DNA of 64,000 bases from JAVBUY01 sp031552735 (GCA_031552735.1 JAVBMF010000006.1:1-64000), one strand, 5' to 3'. Counted from the first letter of the stretch, positions 16,770 through 25,632 are shown. Made by a program: numbers and translations. The notes: generated from the sequence alone by a model not told the origin.

Positions 16770-18077
16770 ATGCCAAAAGAAGACAACAACCGGCCGCCAC
16801 GCATGGCAAAATGTTCGTTCTGCGACAAGCCGCAAGACCAGGTGCGCCGGATTATCGCTGGCCCCGGGGTCTATATTTGCGACGAGTGCGTACTGCTGTG
16901 CCAGGAGATTATCGCGGATGATCTGGGCGCGCCGCACGATCTGGAGCAGGGCTCTGTGCCGCGTCCGACCGAGATCAAGGAAATCCTCGATCAGTATGTG
17001 ATCGGACAGGAAAAAGCGAAGCGTTCGCTGGCGGTGGCGGTCTATAACCACTATAAGCGCATCTACGCGCCCAACAAGCGCGACGAGGTGGAGCTGCAAA
17101 AGTCCAACATTGTCATGCTTGGGCCGACCGGTTGCGGCAAGACTTTTCTGGCGCAGTCGCTGGCCAAGATTCTCAATGTGCCGTTCGCCATTGCCGATGC
17201 CACCAGTCTGACCGAGGCTGGCTATGTCGGCGAGGATGTGGAGAACATTCTGCTGCGCCTGATTCAGAATGCCGATTATGACATTCAGGCAGCGCAGCGC
17301 GGCATCATCTACATTGATGAAGTCGATAAGATCGCGCGCAAGAGCGAGAATCCGTCGATCACGCGCGACGTGTCCGGCGAGGGTGTGCAGCAGGCGCTGC
17401 TGAAAATCATCGAAGGTACGGTGGCTAGCGTTCCGCCGCAGGGCGGCCGCAAACACCCGCATCAAGAGTTCATCCAGATCGACACCACCAACATCCTCTT
17501 CATCTGCGGCGGCGCGTTCGATGGCATCGACAAGATCATCGAGCAGCGCATTGGCAAGAAGGCGATGGGCTTTGGCGCGGACATCAAGGGCAAGGACGAA
17601 AAGCGACTGGGGCAGGTGCTCGAGCAGATTCGCCCCGAGGACCTGATGAAGTATGGGCTGATCCCTGAGTTTGTCGGCCGACTGCCGGTGGTGGTCACCC
17701 TGCACGATCTGGACGAGGAAGCGCTGGTCAAGATCCTGACCGAACCGCGCAACGCGCTGGTCAAGCAGTATAAGCGGCTGCTGGAGCTGGACGGCATGGA
17801 ACTGGAGTTTGAGCAGGACGCGCTCAAAGCCATCGCACACATGGCGATCGAGCGCAAGAGTGGCGCGCGCGGCCTGCGTGCGATCATTGAAGGCGCGCTG
17901 CTGGACACCATGTTTGAGCTACCGGTGCGTGACGATGTGGCCAAGTGCATCATTACCACCGACGCGGTGACGCAAAACGGTAAGCCGACGCTGATTCCCG
18001 GTGAGCCCACCAAGCGCCGCGTGCAGAGCAAACAATGGAAAGAGGACAGCCACCGCCGCACCGGATCGGTGTCGTAA
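16770..18077 (+). CDS. clpX: ATP-dependent Clp protease ATP-binding subunit ClpX
   Basis: The AAA+ unfoldase of 435 residues that feeds substrates to ClpP. The N-terminal zinc domain has Cys15, Cys18, Cys37 and Cys40 (CSFC, CDEC). Walker A is GPTGCGKT, Walker B is IIYIDEVDKI, and the pore loop is GYVGEDVE. The IGF-type loop for ClpP docking reads IGKKAMGFG. A C-terminal extension of ~25 residues (RRVQSKQW onwards) is basic and poorly conserved. It follows clpP at 29 bases. Confidence 0.98.
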   Translation: MPKEDNNRPPRMAKCSFCDKPQDQVRRIIAGPGVYICDECVLLCQEIIADDLGAPHDLEQGSVPRPTEIKEILDQYVIGQEKAKRSLAVAVYNHYKRIYAPNKRDEVELQKSNIVMLGPTGCGKTFLAQSLAKILNVPFAIADATSLTEAGYVGEDVENILLRLIQNADYDIQAAQRGIIYIDEVDKIARKSENPSITRDVSGEGVQQALLKIIEGTVASVPPQGGRKHPHQEFIQIDTTNILFICGGAFDGIDKIIEQRIGKKAMGFGADIKGKDEKRLGQVLEQIRPEDLMKYGLIPEFVGRLPVVVTLHDLDEEALVKILTEPRNALVKQYKRLLELDGMELEFEQDALKAIAHMAIERKSGARGLRAIIEGALLDTMFELPVRDDVAKCIITTDAVTQNGKPTLIPGEPTKRRVQSKQWKEDSHRRTGSVS

Positions 18078-18085
18078 GCACGGCC

Positions 18086-18262
18086 ATGTATACGCCGGAA
18101 GAATTATCCGAGGCTCTGCGGTCGATTGTCTCGACGCTGCACAAGTGCGAGAAGGCGATCGAGAAACTTTCGCCAGGCACGCCGCAGCACACGCTGACCC
18201 GTCGCCGCATCGAGGCGTTTCGGATCGCCATCGCGCTGATCGAGCGCGAGATGGAACCATAA
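18086..18262 (+). CDS. small conserved helical protein after clpX
   Basis: An open frame of 58 residues, MYTPEELSEALRSIVSTL, rich in charged helix-forming residues and ending IALIEREMEP. It lies 8 bases after the clpX stop and is followed by a terminator, so it looks like the last gene of the tig-clpP-clpX operon. The ribosome site is weak. The heptad-like pattern suggests a two-helix hairpin. No function is known. Confidence 0.6.
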   Translation: MYTPEELSEALRSIVSTLHKCEKAIEKLSPGTPQHTLTRRRIEAFRIAIALIEREMEP

Positions 18263-18267
18263 CCCAC

Positions 18268-18297
18268 AAGCGCTCGTTCAAAACGGGCGCTTTTTTT
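18268..18297 (+). terminator. terminator of the tig-clpX operon
   Basis: The stem aagcgctcgtt/acgggcgctt with a 4-base loop is followed by seven T. Confidence 0.85.
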
Positions 18298-18398
18298 CGC
18301 CAATTCAGCGCGAAATTGCCAGCAACCTTTTGCATGTCAACGCACGGCATTCACCATGCTAAGTGCGATCGTTATCACGCAAAAGGAGGATTCTTTCA

Positions 18399-20078
18399 TT
18401 GTTCAGCTATGTTTTGTTGGCCATCCAAGTGGTCGTCACGGTGGTCATCGGCGTCTATTTTTTTGTGCAGTTGCGCTCGCAGCAGAACAAGCAGCCCGCC
18501 GCGCGCAAAGAGAGCGGCCGCGAGATGGACAAATTGCAGCGCCTGCGCGCTATTCAGCTGTCCGAACCGCTCAGCGAGCGCGTGCGCCCCGCGCGCTTTG
18601 AGGATGTGATTGGCCAGCAGGAGGGCATCCGCGCGTTAGAAGCCATTCTCTGCGGCCCGAACCCGCAGCATGTGATCATCTATGGACCGCCGGGCATCGG
18701 CAAGACTTGCGCAGCCAGACTGGTGCTGGAAGCGGCCAAGAAAACGCGCGGTACACCTTTTTCCACAGAAGCGCCGTTTGTGGAAATGGACGCAACCTGT
18801 GTGCGCTTTGACGAGCGCGCGATTGCCGATCCGTTGATCGGCTCGGTACATGACCCAATTTATCAAGGCGCGGGGCCGCTGGGCGTTGCCGGTGTGCCAC
18901 AGCCAAAGCCCGGCGCGGTCACCAAGGCGCACGGTGGCATATTGTTCCTGGATGAAATTGGCGAACTGCATCCCACGCAGATGAATAAGCTGCTGAAGGT
19001 GTTGGAGGATCGCAAGGTGATGTTTGAGTCGGCCTACTATAACCCTGACGACACCGCTGTGCCGCGCCATATCCACGATATTTTCAAGCGCGGGATGCCT
19101 GCCGACTTCCGGCTGGTGGCGGCGACCACGCGCAGCCCCAATGAACTGCCACCTGCGCTGCGCTCGCGCTGCATGGAGATTTACTTCCGCGCGCTCGAGC
19201 CCAGTGAGGTATCGCAAATCGCGGCGGGTGCGGCCAAACGCGCCGGGTTCGACATGCGCGATGAGGACGCGGCGCTGATCGGGCAGTACGCCTCCTGTGG
19301 TCGTGACGCGGTGAATATTGTGCAGATGGCCGCTGGGGTCGCGCAGATGGAAAACCGCAAGCGCGTCCTGCGCACCGATTTGGAGTGGGTGGTGGATACC
19401 GGTCACTACGCGGTGCGCCCGGAGCAGCGCGCGCTGCGCGAGAGCAATGTGGGCAGCGTGCATGGGCTAGCGGTGTATGGCTCGCATCAGGGCGCGGTGA
19501 TGGATATTGAGGCGGTGGCGATGCCGGGCAGCGGCACTGTGACGGTCACCGGCATTGTGGAAGAAGAGGAACTGGGCGTGGACGGGCATCGCCTGCGCAG
19601 AAAGAGCACCGCGCGCGGCTCGGCGGAGAATGTGGTGACGTTGCTGCGGCGCATGGGCTACGATGTGGATCATTTTGATCTGCACATCAACTTCCCGGGC
19701 GGTGCGCCGGTCGACGGGCCGTCTGCGGGCGTTGCGATGGCGATCGCCGCATGCTCCGCGCTGACCGGGCAAGCGCCGGACGGCACCACCGCGCTAACCG
19801 GCGAGGTATCGGTGCGCGGCGAGGTGCGCGCGGTCGGCGGTGTACCCAGCAAGGTGGAGGCGGCCAAGCGCGCGGGCTTGTCGCGTGTGCTGGTGCCGCG
19901 AGAGAACTACTTGCAGCGGTTCGAAGCGTTCGGCATTGAGGTGGTTCCGATTGATACGCTGCATCAGGCGATGTCGCTGATGTTCTCGGTCTCTGTGCAG
20001 CCATCCGTCGTTTCATCTGCGGCGGTGGAGGAGCCGCTGTCCGCGCAGGCGGATGCATTTACTTTGGTGACCGAGTGA
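18399..20078 (+). CDS. lonB: ATP-dependent protease LonB
   Basis: A membrane-anchored Lon-type protease of 559 residues. One N-terminal transmembrane helix (~5-27) precedes the AAA+ domain with Walker A GPPGIGKT and Walker B GILFLDEIGEL. The proteolytic domain has the catalytic Ser in DGPSAGVAM and the Lys in SKVEAAKRAG. The sequence runs co-linear with Bacillus LonB, which is made in the forespore under sigma-F. The start is TTG at 18399, nine bases after AAAGGAGG; this places the membrane helix at the very N-terminus as in the family. The longer frame from 18363 would put extra basic residues ahead of the ribosome site. lonA follows after its own promoter. Confidence 0.95.
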   Translation: MFSYVLLAIQVVVTVVIGVYFFVQLRSQQNKQPAARKESGREMDKLQRLRAIQLSEPLSERVRPARFEDVIGQQEGIRALEAILCGPNPQHVIIYGPPGIGKTCAARLVLEAAKKTRGTPFSTEAPFVEMDATCVRFDERAIADPLIGSVHDPIYQGAGPLGVAGVPQPKPGAVTKAHGGILFLDEIGELHPTQMNKLLKVLEDRKVMFESAYYNPDDTAVPRHIHDIFKRGMPADFRLVAATTRSPNELPPALRSRCMEIYFRALEPSEVSQIAAGAAKRAGFDMRDEDAALIGQYASCGRDAVNIVQMAAGVAQMENRKRVLRTDLEWVVDTGHYAVRPEQRALRESNVGSVHGLAVYGSHQGAVMDIEAVAMPGSGTVTVTGIVEEEELGVDGHRLRRKSTARGSAENVVTLLRRMGYDVDHFDLHINFPGGAPVDGPSAGVAMAIAACSALTGQAPDGTTALTGEVSVRGEVRAVGGVPSKVEAAKRAGLSRVLVPRENYLQRFEAFGIEVVPIDTLHQAMSLMFSVSVQPSVVSSAAVEEPLSAQADAFTLVTE

Positions 20079-20088
20079 CGCGCTTGCC

Positions 20089-20117
20089 TTGCATTCGGCT
20101 GGGGATTTCGCTATAAT
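20089..20117 (+). promoter_or_regulatory. sigma-A promoter of lonA
   Basis: TTGCAT, 17 bases, TATAAT, about 100 bases before the TTG start of lonA. The leader of ~95 bases holds no clear heat-shock operator. Confidence 0.75.
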
Positions 20118-20217
20118 GAGTGTACCCGGGAATTACCAAATGATCGGGCTCACAGCACAATGAAGTGGCGGACAGGTGCTCCTGCTCGCCCTTTCTTATC
20201 CTAAGGAGGGAATTCTT

Positions 20218-22584
20218 TTGCCGAAGTCCGTTACGCACACCACTGGGGTGGTGTTTCAGGAGCCGGTGTTGCTGCCCATGCTGCCGCTGCGCGGTTTGAT
20301 GGTGTACCCGCATATGGTGCTCCACTTTGACGTGGGCAGAAAGCGCTCCGTATTGGCGCTGGAGCAAGCGATGGTCGAGGACCAGCGCGTGTTCCTGACC
20401 GCCCAGCGCGACGCCGATCAGGATGAGCCGAGCCAGTCCGGCGTGTACCCGGTGGGCACCATTGCGCATGTCAAGCAAATCCTGAAGCTGCCCGGCGACA
20501 ACATCCGCGTGCTGGTCGAGGGTCTTATGCGCGCGCAGCTCGAAAACATCATCGACGAGGACCCGTGCTACAGCGCGACAGTGATCCCGATTGAGGTGAC
20601 CGCACCCAAACCGGGCATGGAACTGGATGCGCTGCTGAAAACCACGCGCCATTTTGTGTCGGAATACGCGAAGGTATCCGGCCGTGTGACCAATGACACG
20701 CTGGATTCCATGAACGGGATTGATGACGCGCGGCAACTGGCGGACGTGATCGCCGCCAATCTGCTGACCCGATTGGAGGATCGTCAGCACATCTTGGAAA
20801 CCTTCGAGATCGGCCAGCGGCTGACCGAACTGTGCAGCATCCTGGCGCGCGAAACCGAGCTGGCCGGGGTGGAGAAGCAGGTGCAGGCGCGCGTAAAGAA
20901 GCAGATCGAGAAGAACCAGAAGGAATACTATCTGCGCGAGCAGATCAAGGCCATACAGACCGAGCTGGGCGACAAGGAGTCCACCGATGTGGAGGATTTG
21001 CGTGAGCGCCTAGCCAAGACGCCGCTGAATGATGAAGCACGAGACAAAGTGACGCGCGAGATGCAGCGGCTATCGCGCATGGCGCCCGGCTCGCCGGAGA
21101 TCGGCGTCAGCCGCACCTATATCGAGTGGATTCTTGACCTGCCGTGGGGAAAGCGCACGCCGGATAATCTGGACTTAAAGCGGGCGCGCACCGTGCTGGA
21201 TCAGGATCACTATGGGTTGAAAGACGTGAAGGACCGCATCGTCGAGTATCTGGCGGTGCGCCGCATCAAGAACGACATGCGCGGCCCGATCCTGTGCCTG
21301 GTGGGGCCGCCCGGCGTGGGCAAGACCTCGATCGCCAAATCGGTGGCGCGCTCGCTGGGGCGCAAGTTTGTGCAGATGTCGCTGGGCGGCGTGCGCGACG
21401 AGGCGGAGATTCGTGGTCATCGCCGCACCTATATCGGCGCGATTCCCGGACGCATTATTTCGTCGATCAAGCAGGGCGGCACCGAGAACCCGGTGTTTCT
21501 CTTCGACGAGATTGACAAGATGTCCAGCGACTTTCGGGGCGATCCGGCGTCGGCGATGCTTGAGGTGCTGGACAGCGAGCAGAACAGCGCTTTCCGCGAT
21601 CATTATCTTGAGCTGCCGTACGACCTGTCGCGCGTGCTGTTCCTGACCACCGCCAACACCACCGACACCATCCCGCGCCCGCTGCTGGATCGCATGGAAG
21701 TCATTCAGCTATCCGGCTATACCGAGCAGGAGAAGCTGCAAATCGCCAAGCGACATTTGTTGCCCAAGCAGTTGCATGAGCACGGCCTTGCGCCGCGCTC
21801 CGTGCGCATCAGCGACCGCGTGATGCTGGCCATCATCAATGGCTACACGCGCGAGGCCGGGGTGCGCCAGCTCGAGCGCACCATCGGCAAAGTCGTGCGC
21901 AAGGCGGCGGTGCGCATGCTGGACGAGGGTTGGCAGCAGACTGCGATCACGCCCATTCAACTGGAAAAGGATCTGGGCGCGGCGCGCTATCATTACGACA
22001 AAGCGGGCAAAAAGCCCGAGATCGGCGTGGTCAATGGGTTGGCGTACACCGCGTTTGGCGGCGATACGCTGCAGATTGAGACCAGCGTGATGCCCGGCAG
22101 CGGTGCGCTGGAGCTGACCGGTCAGTTAGGCGACGTGATGAAGGAATCCGCGCGCGCCGCCAAGAGCTGGGTGCGCGCCCATGCCGATGGGCTTGGCATC
22201 TCGCCGGACTTCTATGAGAAGATGGACATCCACATCCATGTGCCCGAAGGCGCTGTGCCCAAGGACGGTCCCTCGGCGGGCGTGACGCTGACCACGGCGC
22301 TGACCAGCGCGCTAACCGGCATCCCGGTCAAGCAGAACGTGGCGATGACCGGCGAAATCACGCTGTTAGGCCGCGTGTTGCCTATCGGCGGGCTGAAAGA
22401 AAAGCTGTTGGCCGCGCACCGCGCCGGCGTGGATACCGTGCTGATCCCACAGGAAAATGTCAAGGATCTGGAGGATGTACCGGAGAATGTGCGTGGGCAA
22501 CTGAACGTGCTGCCGGTATCGCATGTGGATGAGGTACTGCACATCGCGCTGACGCGCGTGCCGGAGGCTCAGCATGGACATTAA
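20218..22584 (+). CDS. lon: ATP-dependent protease La (Lon)
   Basis: A cytoplasmic AAA+ serine protease of 788 residues. It has an N-terminal substrate-binding domain (LPMLPLRGLMVYPHMV), Walker A GPPGVGKTS, Walker B VFLFDEIDKM, and the C-terminal protease domain with the catalytic Ser in KDGPSAGVTL and Lys in GGLKEKLLAAHRAG. The chosen start is TTG at 20218, preceded by AAGGAGGG at eight bases. It overlaps the start of ysxC by 11 bases. The lonB-lonA-ysxC order is the classical Firmicute arrangement. Confidence 0.97.
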   Translation: MPKSVTHTTGVVFQEPVLLPMLPLRGLMVYPHMVLHFDVGRKRSVLALEQAMVEDQRVFLTAQRDADQDEPSQSGVYPVGTIAHVKQILKLPGDNIRVLVEGLMRAQLENIIDEDPCYSATVIPIEVTAPKPGMELDALLKTTRHFVSEYAKVSGRVTNDTLDSMNGIDDARQLADVIAANLLTRLEDRQHILETFEIGQRLTELCSILARETELAGVEKQVQARVKKQIEKNQKEYYLREQIKAIQTELGDKESTDVEDLRERLAKTPLNDEARDKVTREMQRLSRMAPGSPEIGVSRTYIEWILDLPWGKRTPDNLDLKRARTVLDQDHYGLKDVKDRIVEYLAVRRIKNDMRGPILCLVGPPGVGKTSIAKSVARSLGRKFVQMSLGGVRDEAEIRGHRRTYIGAIPGRIISSIKQGGTENPVFLFDEIDKMSSDFRGDPASAMLEVLDSEQNSAFRDHYLELPYDLSRVLFLTTANTTDTIPRPLLDRMEVIQLSGYTEQEKLQIAKRHLLPKQLHEHGLAPRSVRISDRVMLAIINGYTREAGVRQLERTIGKVVRKAAVRMLDEGWQQTAITPIQLEKDLGAARYHYDKAGKKPEIGVVNGLAYTAFGGDTLQIETSVMPGSGALELTGQLGDVMKESARAAKSWVRAHADGLGISPDFYEKMDIHIHVPEGAVPKDGPSAGVTLTTALTSALTGIPVKQNVAMTGEITLLGRVLPIGGLKEKLLAAHRAGVDTVLIPQENVKDLEDVPENVRGQLNVLPVSHVDEVLHIALTRVPEAQHGH

Positions 22585-23230
22585 ACGCGCGGAGTTTATC
22601 ACCTCCATGGCGGGCTATCGTGACTACCCGGGCATTGGTCTGCCCGAAGTGGCGGTGGCTGGCAAAAGCAACGTGGGTAAATCCTCGATGATCAACCGCC
22701 TGTGCCGCCGCAACAAGCTGGCCAAGACCAGCGCCACGCCCGGCAAAACGCGGTTGCTCAATGTGTTCGCCATTAACGACGACATGATGCTGGTCGATTT
22801 GCCCGGTTACGGGTTTGCGAAGGTGAGCAAGGCCGAGAAGCTCAAGTGGGTGGACATGCTCGAGGGATACTTTCGCGATTCGGTGACGCTGCGCCATGTG
22901 CTGCATCTGGTGGATATTCGCCACGATCCGACCGCGGACGACCGCGATATGAACCGCTTTTTGCGTCGCTTTGGCGTGCCGTTTACCGTGATTGCCACCA
23001 AGGCGGACAAAATCAGCCGTGGCGCGCGCATGCAGCATGTTGCGGCGATTTGCCGGGCGCTGCAAGTACAGCCGTGGGAAGTCATCCCATGGTCGTCCGA
23101 GGATGGCACAGGGCGCGACCAGGTGCTGGCACTGGTGGAGAAGGTGATCAGCGCGGGGCAGGAGGCGGGCATGGAAGCACTGGACGCGGAAAAGGTTCTG
23201 GCCGACGCGGTTTCTGTCGAAATAGAATAG
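22574..23230 (+). CDS. ysxC: ribosome biogenesis GTP-binding protein YsxC/EngB
   Basis: A GTPase of 218 residues needed for late assembly of the 50S subunit. G1 is GKSNVGKSS (~31-39), the switch region has SATPGKTRLLN, G3 is DLPGYGFAKV and G4 is TKADK. The last ~25 residues are longer than usual. The start ATG lies inside the end of lon, so the two are translationally coupled. A terminator-like hairpin follows. Confidence 0.95.
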   Translation: MDIKRAEFITSMAGYRDYPGIGLPEVAVAGKSNVGKSSMINRLCRRNKLAKTSATPGKTRLLNVFAINDDMMLVDLPGYGFAKVSKAEKLKWVDMLEGYFRDSVTLRHVLHLVDIRHDPTADDRDMNRFLRRFGVPFTVIATKADKISRGARMQHVAAICRALQVQPWEVIPWSSEDGTGRDQVLALVEKVISAGQEAGMEALDAEKVLADAVSVEIE

Positions 23231-23248
23231 ATGTTTTGCGTTAGACGA

Positions 23249-23271
23249 CAAAAAAAGCTCCGCTTGCGCGG
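23249..23271 (-). terminator. minus-strand terminator after the AT-rich insert
   Basis: Read on the minus strand, gctccgcgcaagcggagc is followed by seven T. It would stop transcripts that come from the immunity-like gene and the ABC operon. Confidence 0.7.
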
Positions 23272-23310
23272 AGCGCCCTTAGCAAAAAGCATTATGACAT
23301 CCCCTGCTAC

Positions 23311-23337
23311 GGCGATGCTAACAGGATCGCTTTTTTT
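23311..23337 (+). terminator. probable ysxC terminator
   Basis: A short stem gcgat/atcgc with a 9-base loop is followed by seven T on the plus strand. Confidence 0.5.
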
Positions 23338-23366
23338 GCATACCCAGCAATGCGGATCAGCTGATC

Positions 23367-23624
23367 TCAACGATATTGAAGCGCTTTACGGATTTCCTCC
23401 ATACACGCTTCGACATCTTTTCTCATCCTATTATCTATTTCCTCCCAAAGAAGTATTCTCTCTAAAATCATCCTGAATTCCCCCAAATACTCCGATGCTG
23501 TTGTACAACTCGTTCTGCTCCATTTTTGCAAATCTTCAACAAAATCAGTTTTTCCAAGAATAGCTAACTCGTCCGCCAAATATTGAGAAAAGGCTTTCAA
23601 ATCACTGTTATTGTGCATTTTCAT
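23367..23624 (-). CDS. immunity-like small helical protein in an AT-rich patch
   Basis: An open frame of 85 residues, MKMHNNSDLKAFSQYLADEL, all-helical and acidic. Its base composition and codon use (many AAA, ATT, TTT codons) are unlike the GC-rich genes on both sides, which suggests horizontal origin. It starts only six bases after the stop of an upstream coding remnant in the same direction, as immunity genes do behind toxin genes. Small size, charge and location fit an immunity protein, but no family is recognised and the name is an inference. Confidence 0.55.
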   Translation of the reverse strand: MKMHNNSDLKAFSQYLADELAILGKTDFVEDLQKWSRTSCTTASEYLGEFRMILERILLWEEIDNRMRKDVEACMEEIRKALQYR

Positions 23625-23630
23625 TCATGA

Positions 23631-23740
23631 TCATTCCCTGTCATGGCCTATAGAAAAAGCTGTTGATACGCTGCCAGGATTATTGGCAATCTCTATACCG
23701 CCACCAAAATTTGGAATTCCCTTGCACGGGGCTTTTTCCG
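23631..23740 (-). pseudogene. C-terminal remnant of a lost coding sequence (possible toxin tail)
   Basis: On the minus strand an open frame with no start of its own reads KGIPNFGGGIEIANNPGSV and onward to HDRE and stop at 23631. It begins right after the stop codon of the ABC permease gene. The next gene follows within six bases. Base composition is AT-rich. Short Gly-rich ends of this kind occur on polymorphic toxins, but the identity is not shown. The in-frame ATG at 23813 lies in another frame of the permease gene and is not a credible start. Confidence 0.4.
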
Positions 23741-24544
23741 TTACGCCAGATTCAGATGTTTCTTGAGCGCGTTGTTGGCTAGGAAGGTATACAGCACACT
23801 GAACACCGCGCACGAGACCAGCAGATACCAGAACATGTTGATGAACATCGTGTGGGCGTTGCCGACTTGGTCAATGATCAGATTCGGCCAGAAGCGGTCA
23901 ATCAGCGTGACCAGCAAGATCGGAATAATCTGCTCGGCCAGGTTGAGCAGCACCGCGAAACCGATGGCGGCGCCGATTTTAGCCTTGTTGGCGAACCGCT
24001 GGCCTAGCCCCATCGCAGCGTAGAGCATCAGTGTCTTAGAGATCGCATAGGCCAGTGCCAGCACGATGCCGCAGCAGAGCACCCATTGCGGCGTGGTGCC
24101 GGTTTCCTGCGCGAGCGAGGCCAGAGCATTCCACATGCCGGTAAAGAAAGAGCCCCAATCCTGCATATCCATGCCCATATACAGCACCGACAGCAACACG
24201 ACAATGGTGGACAGGACGTTCCACAGCAGCGACACCAGCAGCTTGCTGAAGATGTGCTGCCCGGCGGTGACCGGCAGCGTGTGCATCAGGTACCCTTCGT
24301 CTTGCAGCAGGTTTTTGTGGAAGCGCTGGATGAGCATGATAAAGCTCAGCGCGACAATCGCTGCGATCACCGCGGTATACAGCAGCGAACTGATCATCTT
24401 GATGATCGCTTCGGTGGCGGCATACTTCTGCGGCAGTTCAAAGACGATCTTGTTGACAACGGTGAGGATAATCAGCAGGCCATAGAGTGGCAGAAACATG
24501 CGAGCCGTGGCTTTCAGCTCGTTTTTGATGAGCTTTCCTAGCAT
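23741..24544 (-). CDS. ABC transporter permease
   Basis: An integral membrane protein of 267 residues with about six predicted transmembrane helices (starting at ~17, 50, 98, 154, 187 and 233). The N-terminus MLGKLIKNELKATAR is the typical amphipathic start of ABC-2 export permeases. The start overlaps the end of the ATPase gene by seven bases, and GGAGG lies just upstream. Together they form a drug- or peptide-type exporter of the YtrB/YtrC kind. The substrate is unknown. Confidence 0.8.
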   Translation of the reverse strand: MLGKLIKNELKATARMFLPLYGLLIILTVVNKIVFELPQKYAATEAIIKMISSLLYTAVIAAIVALSFIMLIQRFHKNLLQDEGYLMHTLPVTAGQHIFSKLLVSLLWNVLSTIVVLLSVLYMGMDMQDWGSFFTGMWNALASLAQETGTTPQWVLCCGIVLALAYAISKTLMLYAAMGLGQRFANKAKIGAAIGFAVLLNLAEQIIPILLVTLIDRFWPNLIIDQVGNAHTMFINMFWYLLVSCAVFSVLYTFLANNALKKHLNLA

Positions 24545-25236
24545 TTGAACACCTCCCGAAATAGCGCGTCCACCGATTTTCCCTCTTGCTCGCGCAGCAC
24601 ATCCACCTGCTCTTGACGCACGACTGCACCATCTTTGATGAACACGACCTCATCGAGCACGCGCTCGACATCGGCGATTAGGTGTGTGGAAATAATGATG
24701 GTGGCGTCCTCGTTGTAGTTGGTCAAGATGGTGCTCAGGATATAATCTCGCGCCGCCGGATCAACGCCGCCGATTGGCTCATCCAGCAAGTACAGCTTGG
24801 CCTGACGACTCATCACCGCGATCAGCTGCACCTTTTCCTTGGTGCCTTTGGACAGGGTTTTGATTCTATCCGCCTCGTTGATGCTGAGCCGCTGCAACAT
24901 ATCGCGCGCCTTTTGCGGGTCAAAATCCCGATAAAAATCGGCAAAAAACGCGAGCAGGTCGCGCACGCGCATCCAATCGGGCAAGTAGGTGCGCTCGGGA
25001 AGATAGGATACGATCGCTTTTGTCTGTGCACCCGGCGCCATGCCGTCAATGAGGATTTCGCCTTCGGTGGGGGTGATCAGGCCATTTGCCAGTTTGATCA
25101 GCGTGGTTTTGCCGCTGCCATTGGGTCCCAACAGACCGACAATGTGACCGGGCTCGATGGCAAGGTTGATCGTGCCCAGCGCCTGCTTCTTGCCAAAGCG
25201 CTTGCTGAGCCCCTTGCATTCCAGGATTGCTGCCAT
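24538..25236 (-). CDS. ABC transporter ATP-binding protein (YtrB-like)
   Basis: An ATPase of 232 residues. Walker A is GPNGSGKTT, the signature is KTLSKGTKEKVQ (a variant of LSGGQ, common in this subfamily), and Walker B is LYLLDEPIGGVDP followed by the H-loop ISTHL. It pairs with the permease downstream, with overlapping ends, and follows the GntR regulator by four bases. By analogy with ytrA operons, expression should be released by cell-envelope stress. Confidence 0.92.
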   Translation of the reverse strand: MAAILECKGLSKRFGKKQALGTINLAIEPGHIVGLLGPNGSGKTTLIKLANGLITPTEGEILIDGMAPGAQTKAIVSYLPERTYLPDWMRVRDLLAFFADFYRDFDPQKARDMLQRLSINEADRIKTLSKGTKEKVQLIAVMSRQAKLYLLDEPIGGVDPAARDYILSTILTNYNEDATIIISTHLIADVERVLDEVVFIKDGAVVRQEQVDVLREQEGKSVDALFREVFKC

Positions 25237-25240
25237 GCGG

Positions 25241-25615
25241 TTATTTCTCCTTCTCTTGGTTTGTATATTGGGAGAGGAATGTGCTTGCGTCCTGAGTAGT
25301 ATAGCCTAGGCGCTGCATGCGGTCCAGATATTGCCGCAATTGCTGGTGCGCCAGTTCAGTGCGCAGGGCATCGATGCGCGATTGATCCTCGGTGATGAAG
25401 CGCCCCGCAGTGCGCTGTGTATTGACCAGTCCGGCCTCTTCCAATTCGGTCAAGGCTCGCTGCATCGTATTGGCGTTGACGGACGCCTCTTCCGCCAGAT
25501 CACGTACTGATGGCAAACGCTGCCCAGCGGAATACACGCCCGTGATAATGCGCACCTGCAAATGCTCCAGCAGCTGCGTATAGAATGGGCGATCGGGCAG
25601 CAGCTCCCACGCCAT
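25241..25615 (-). CDS. GntR family regulator, YtrA subfamily
   Basis: A regulator of 124 residues with an N-terminal winged helix (YTQLLEHLQVRIITGVYSAG, LPSVRDLAEEASVNANTMQR) and a short C-terminal helical part, as in the YtrA subfamily that controls adjacent ABC exporters. GGAGG sits seven bases before ATG 25615; a GTG two codons upstream directly abuts this site and is less likely. The gene leads the operon and has inverted repeats upstream (25633-25664) that fit autorepression. Confidence 0.9.
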   Translation of the reverse strand: MAWELLPDRPFYTQLLEHLQVRIITGVYSAGQRLPSVRDLAEEASVNANTMQRALTELEEAGLVNTQRTAGRFITEDQSRIDALRTELAHQQLRQYLDRMQRLGYTTQDASTFLSQYTNQEKEK

Positions 25616-25632
25616 AGGCACACCTCCGATTC

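Noticed and set aside
20118..20217. CIRCE or CtsR heat-shock operator before lonA
   Set aside because: Neither the 9-9-9 CIRCE inverted repeat nor the heptad repeat GGTCAAA is present.
23231..23476. Plus-strand open frame of 81 codons after ysxC
   Set aside because: Crosses two terminator hairpins and has no ribosome site; the AT-rich minus-strand gene fits better.
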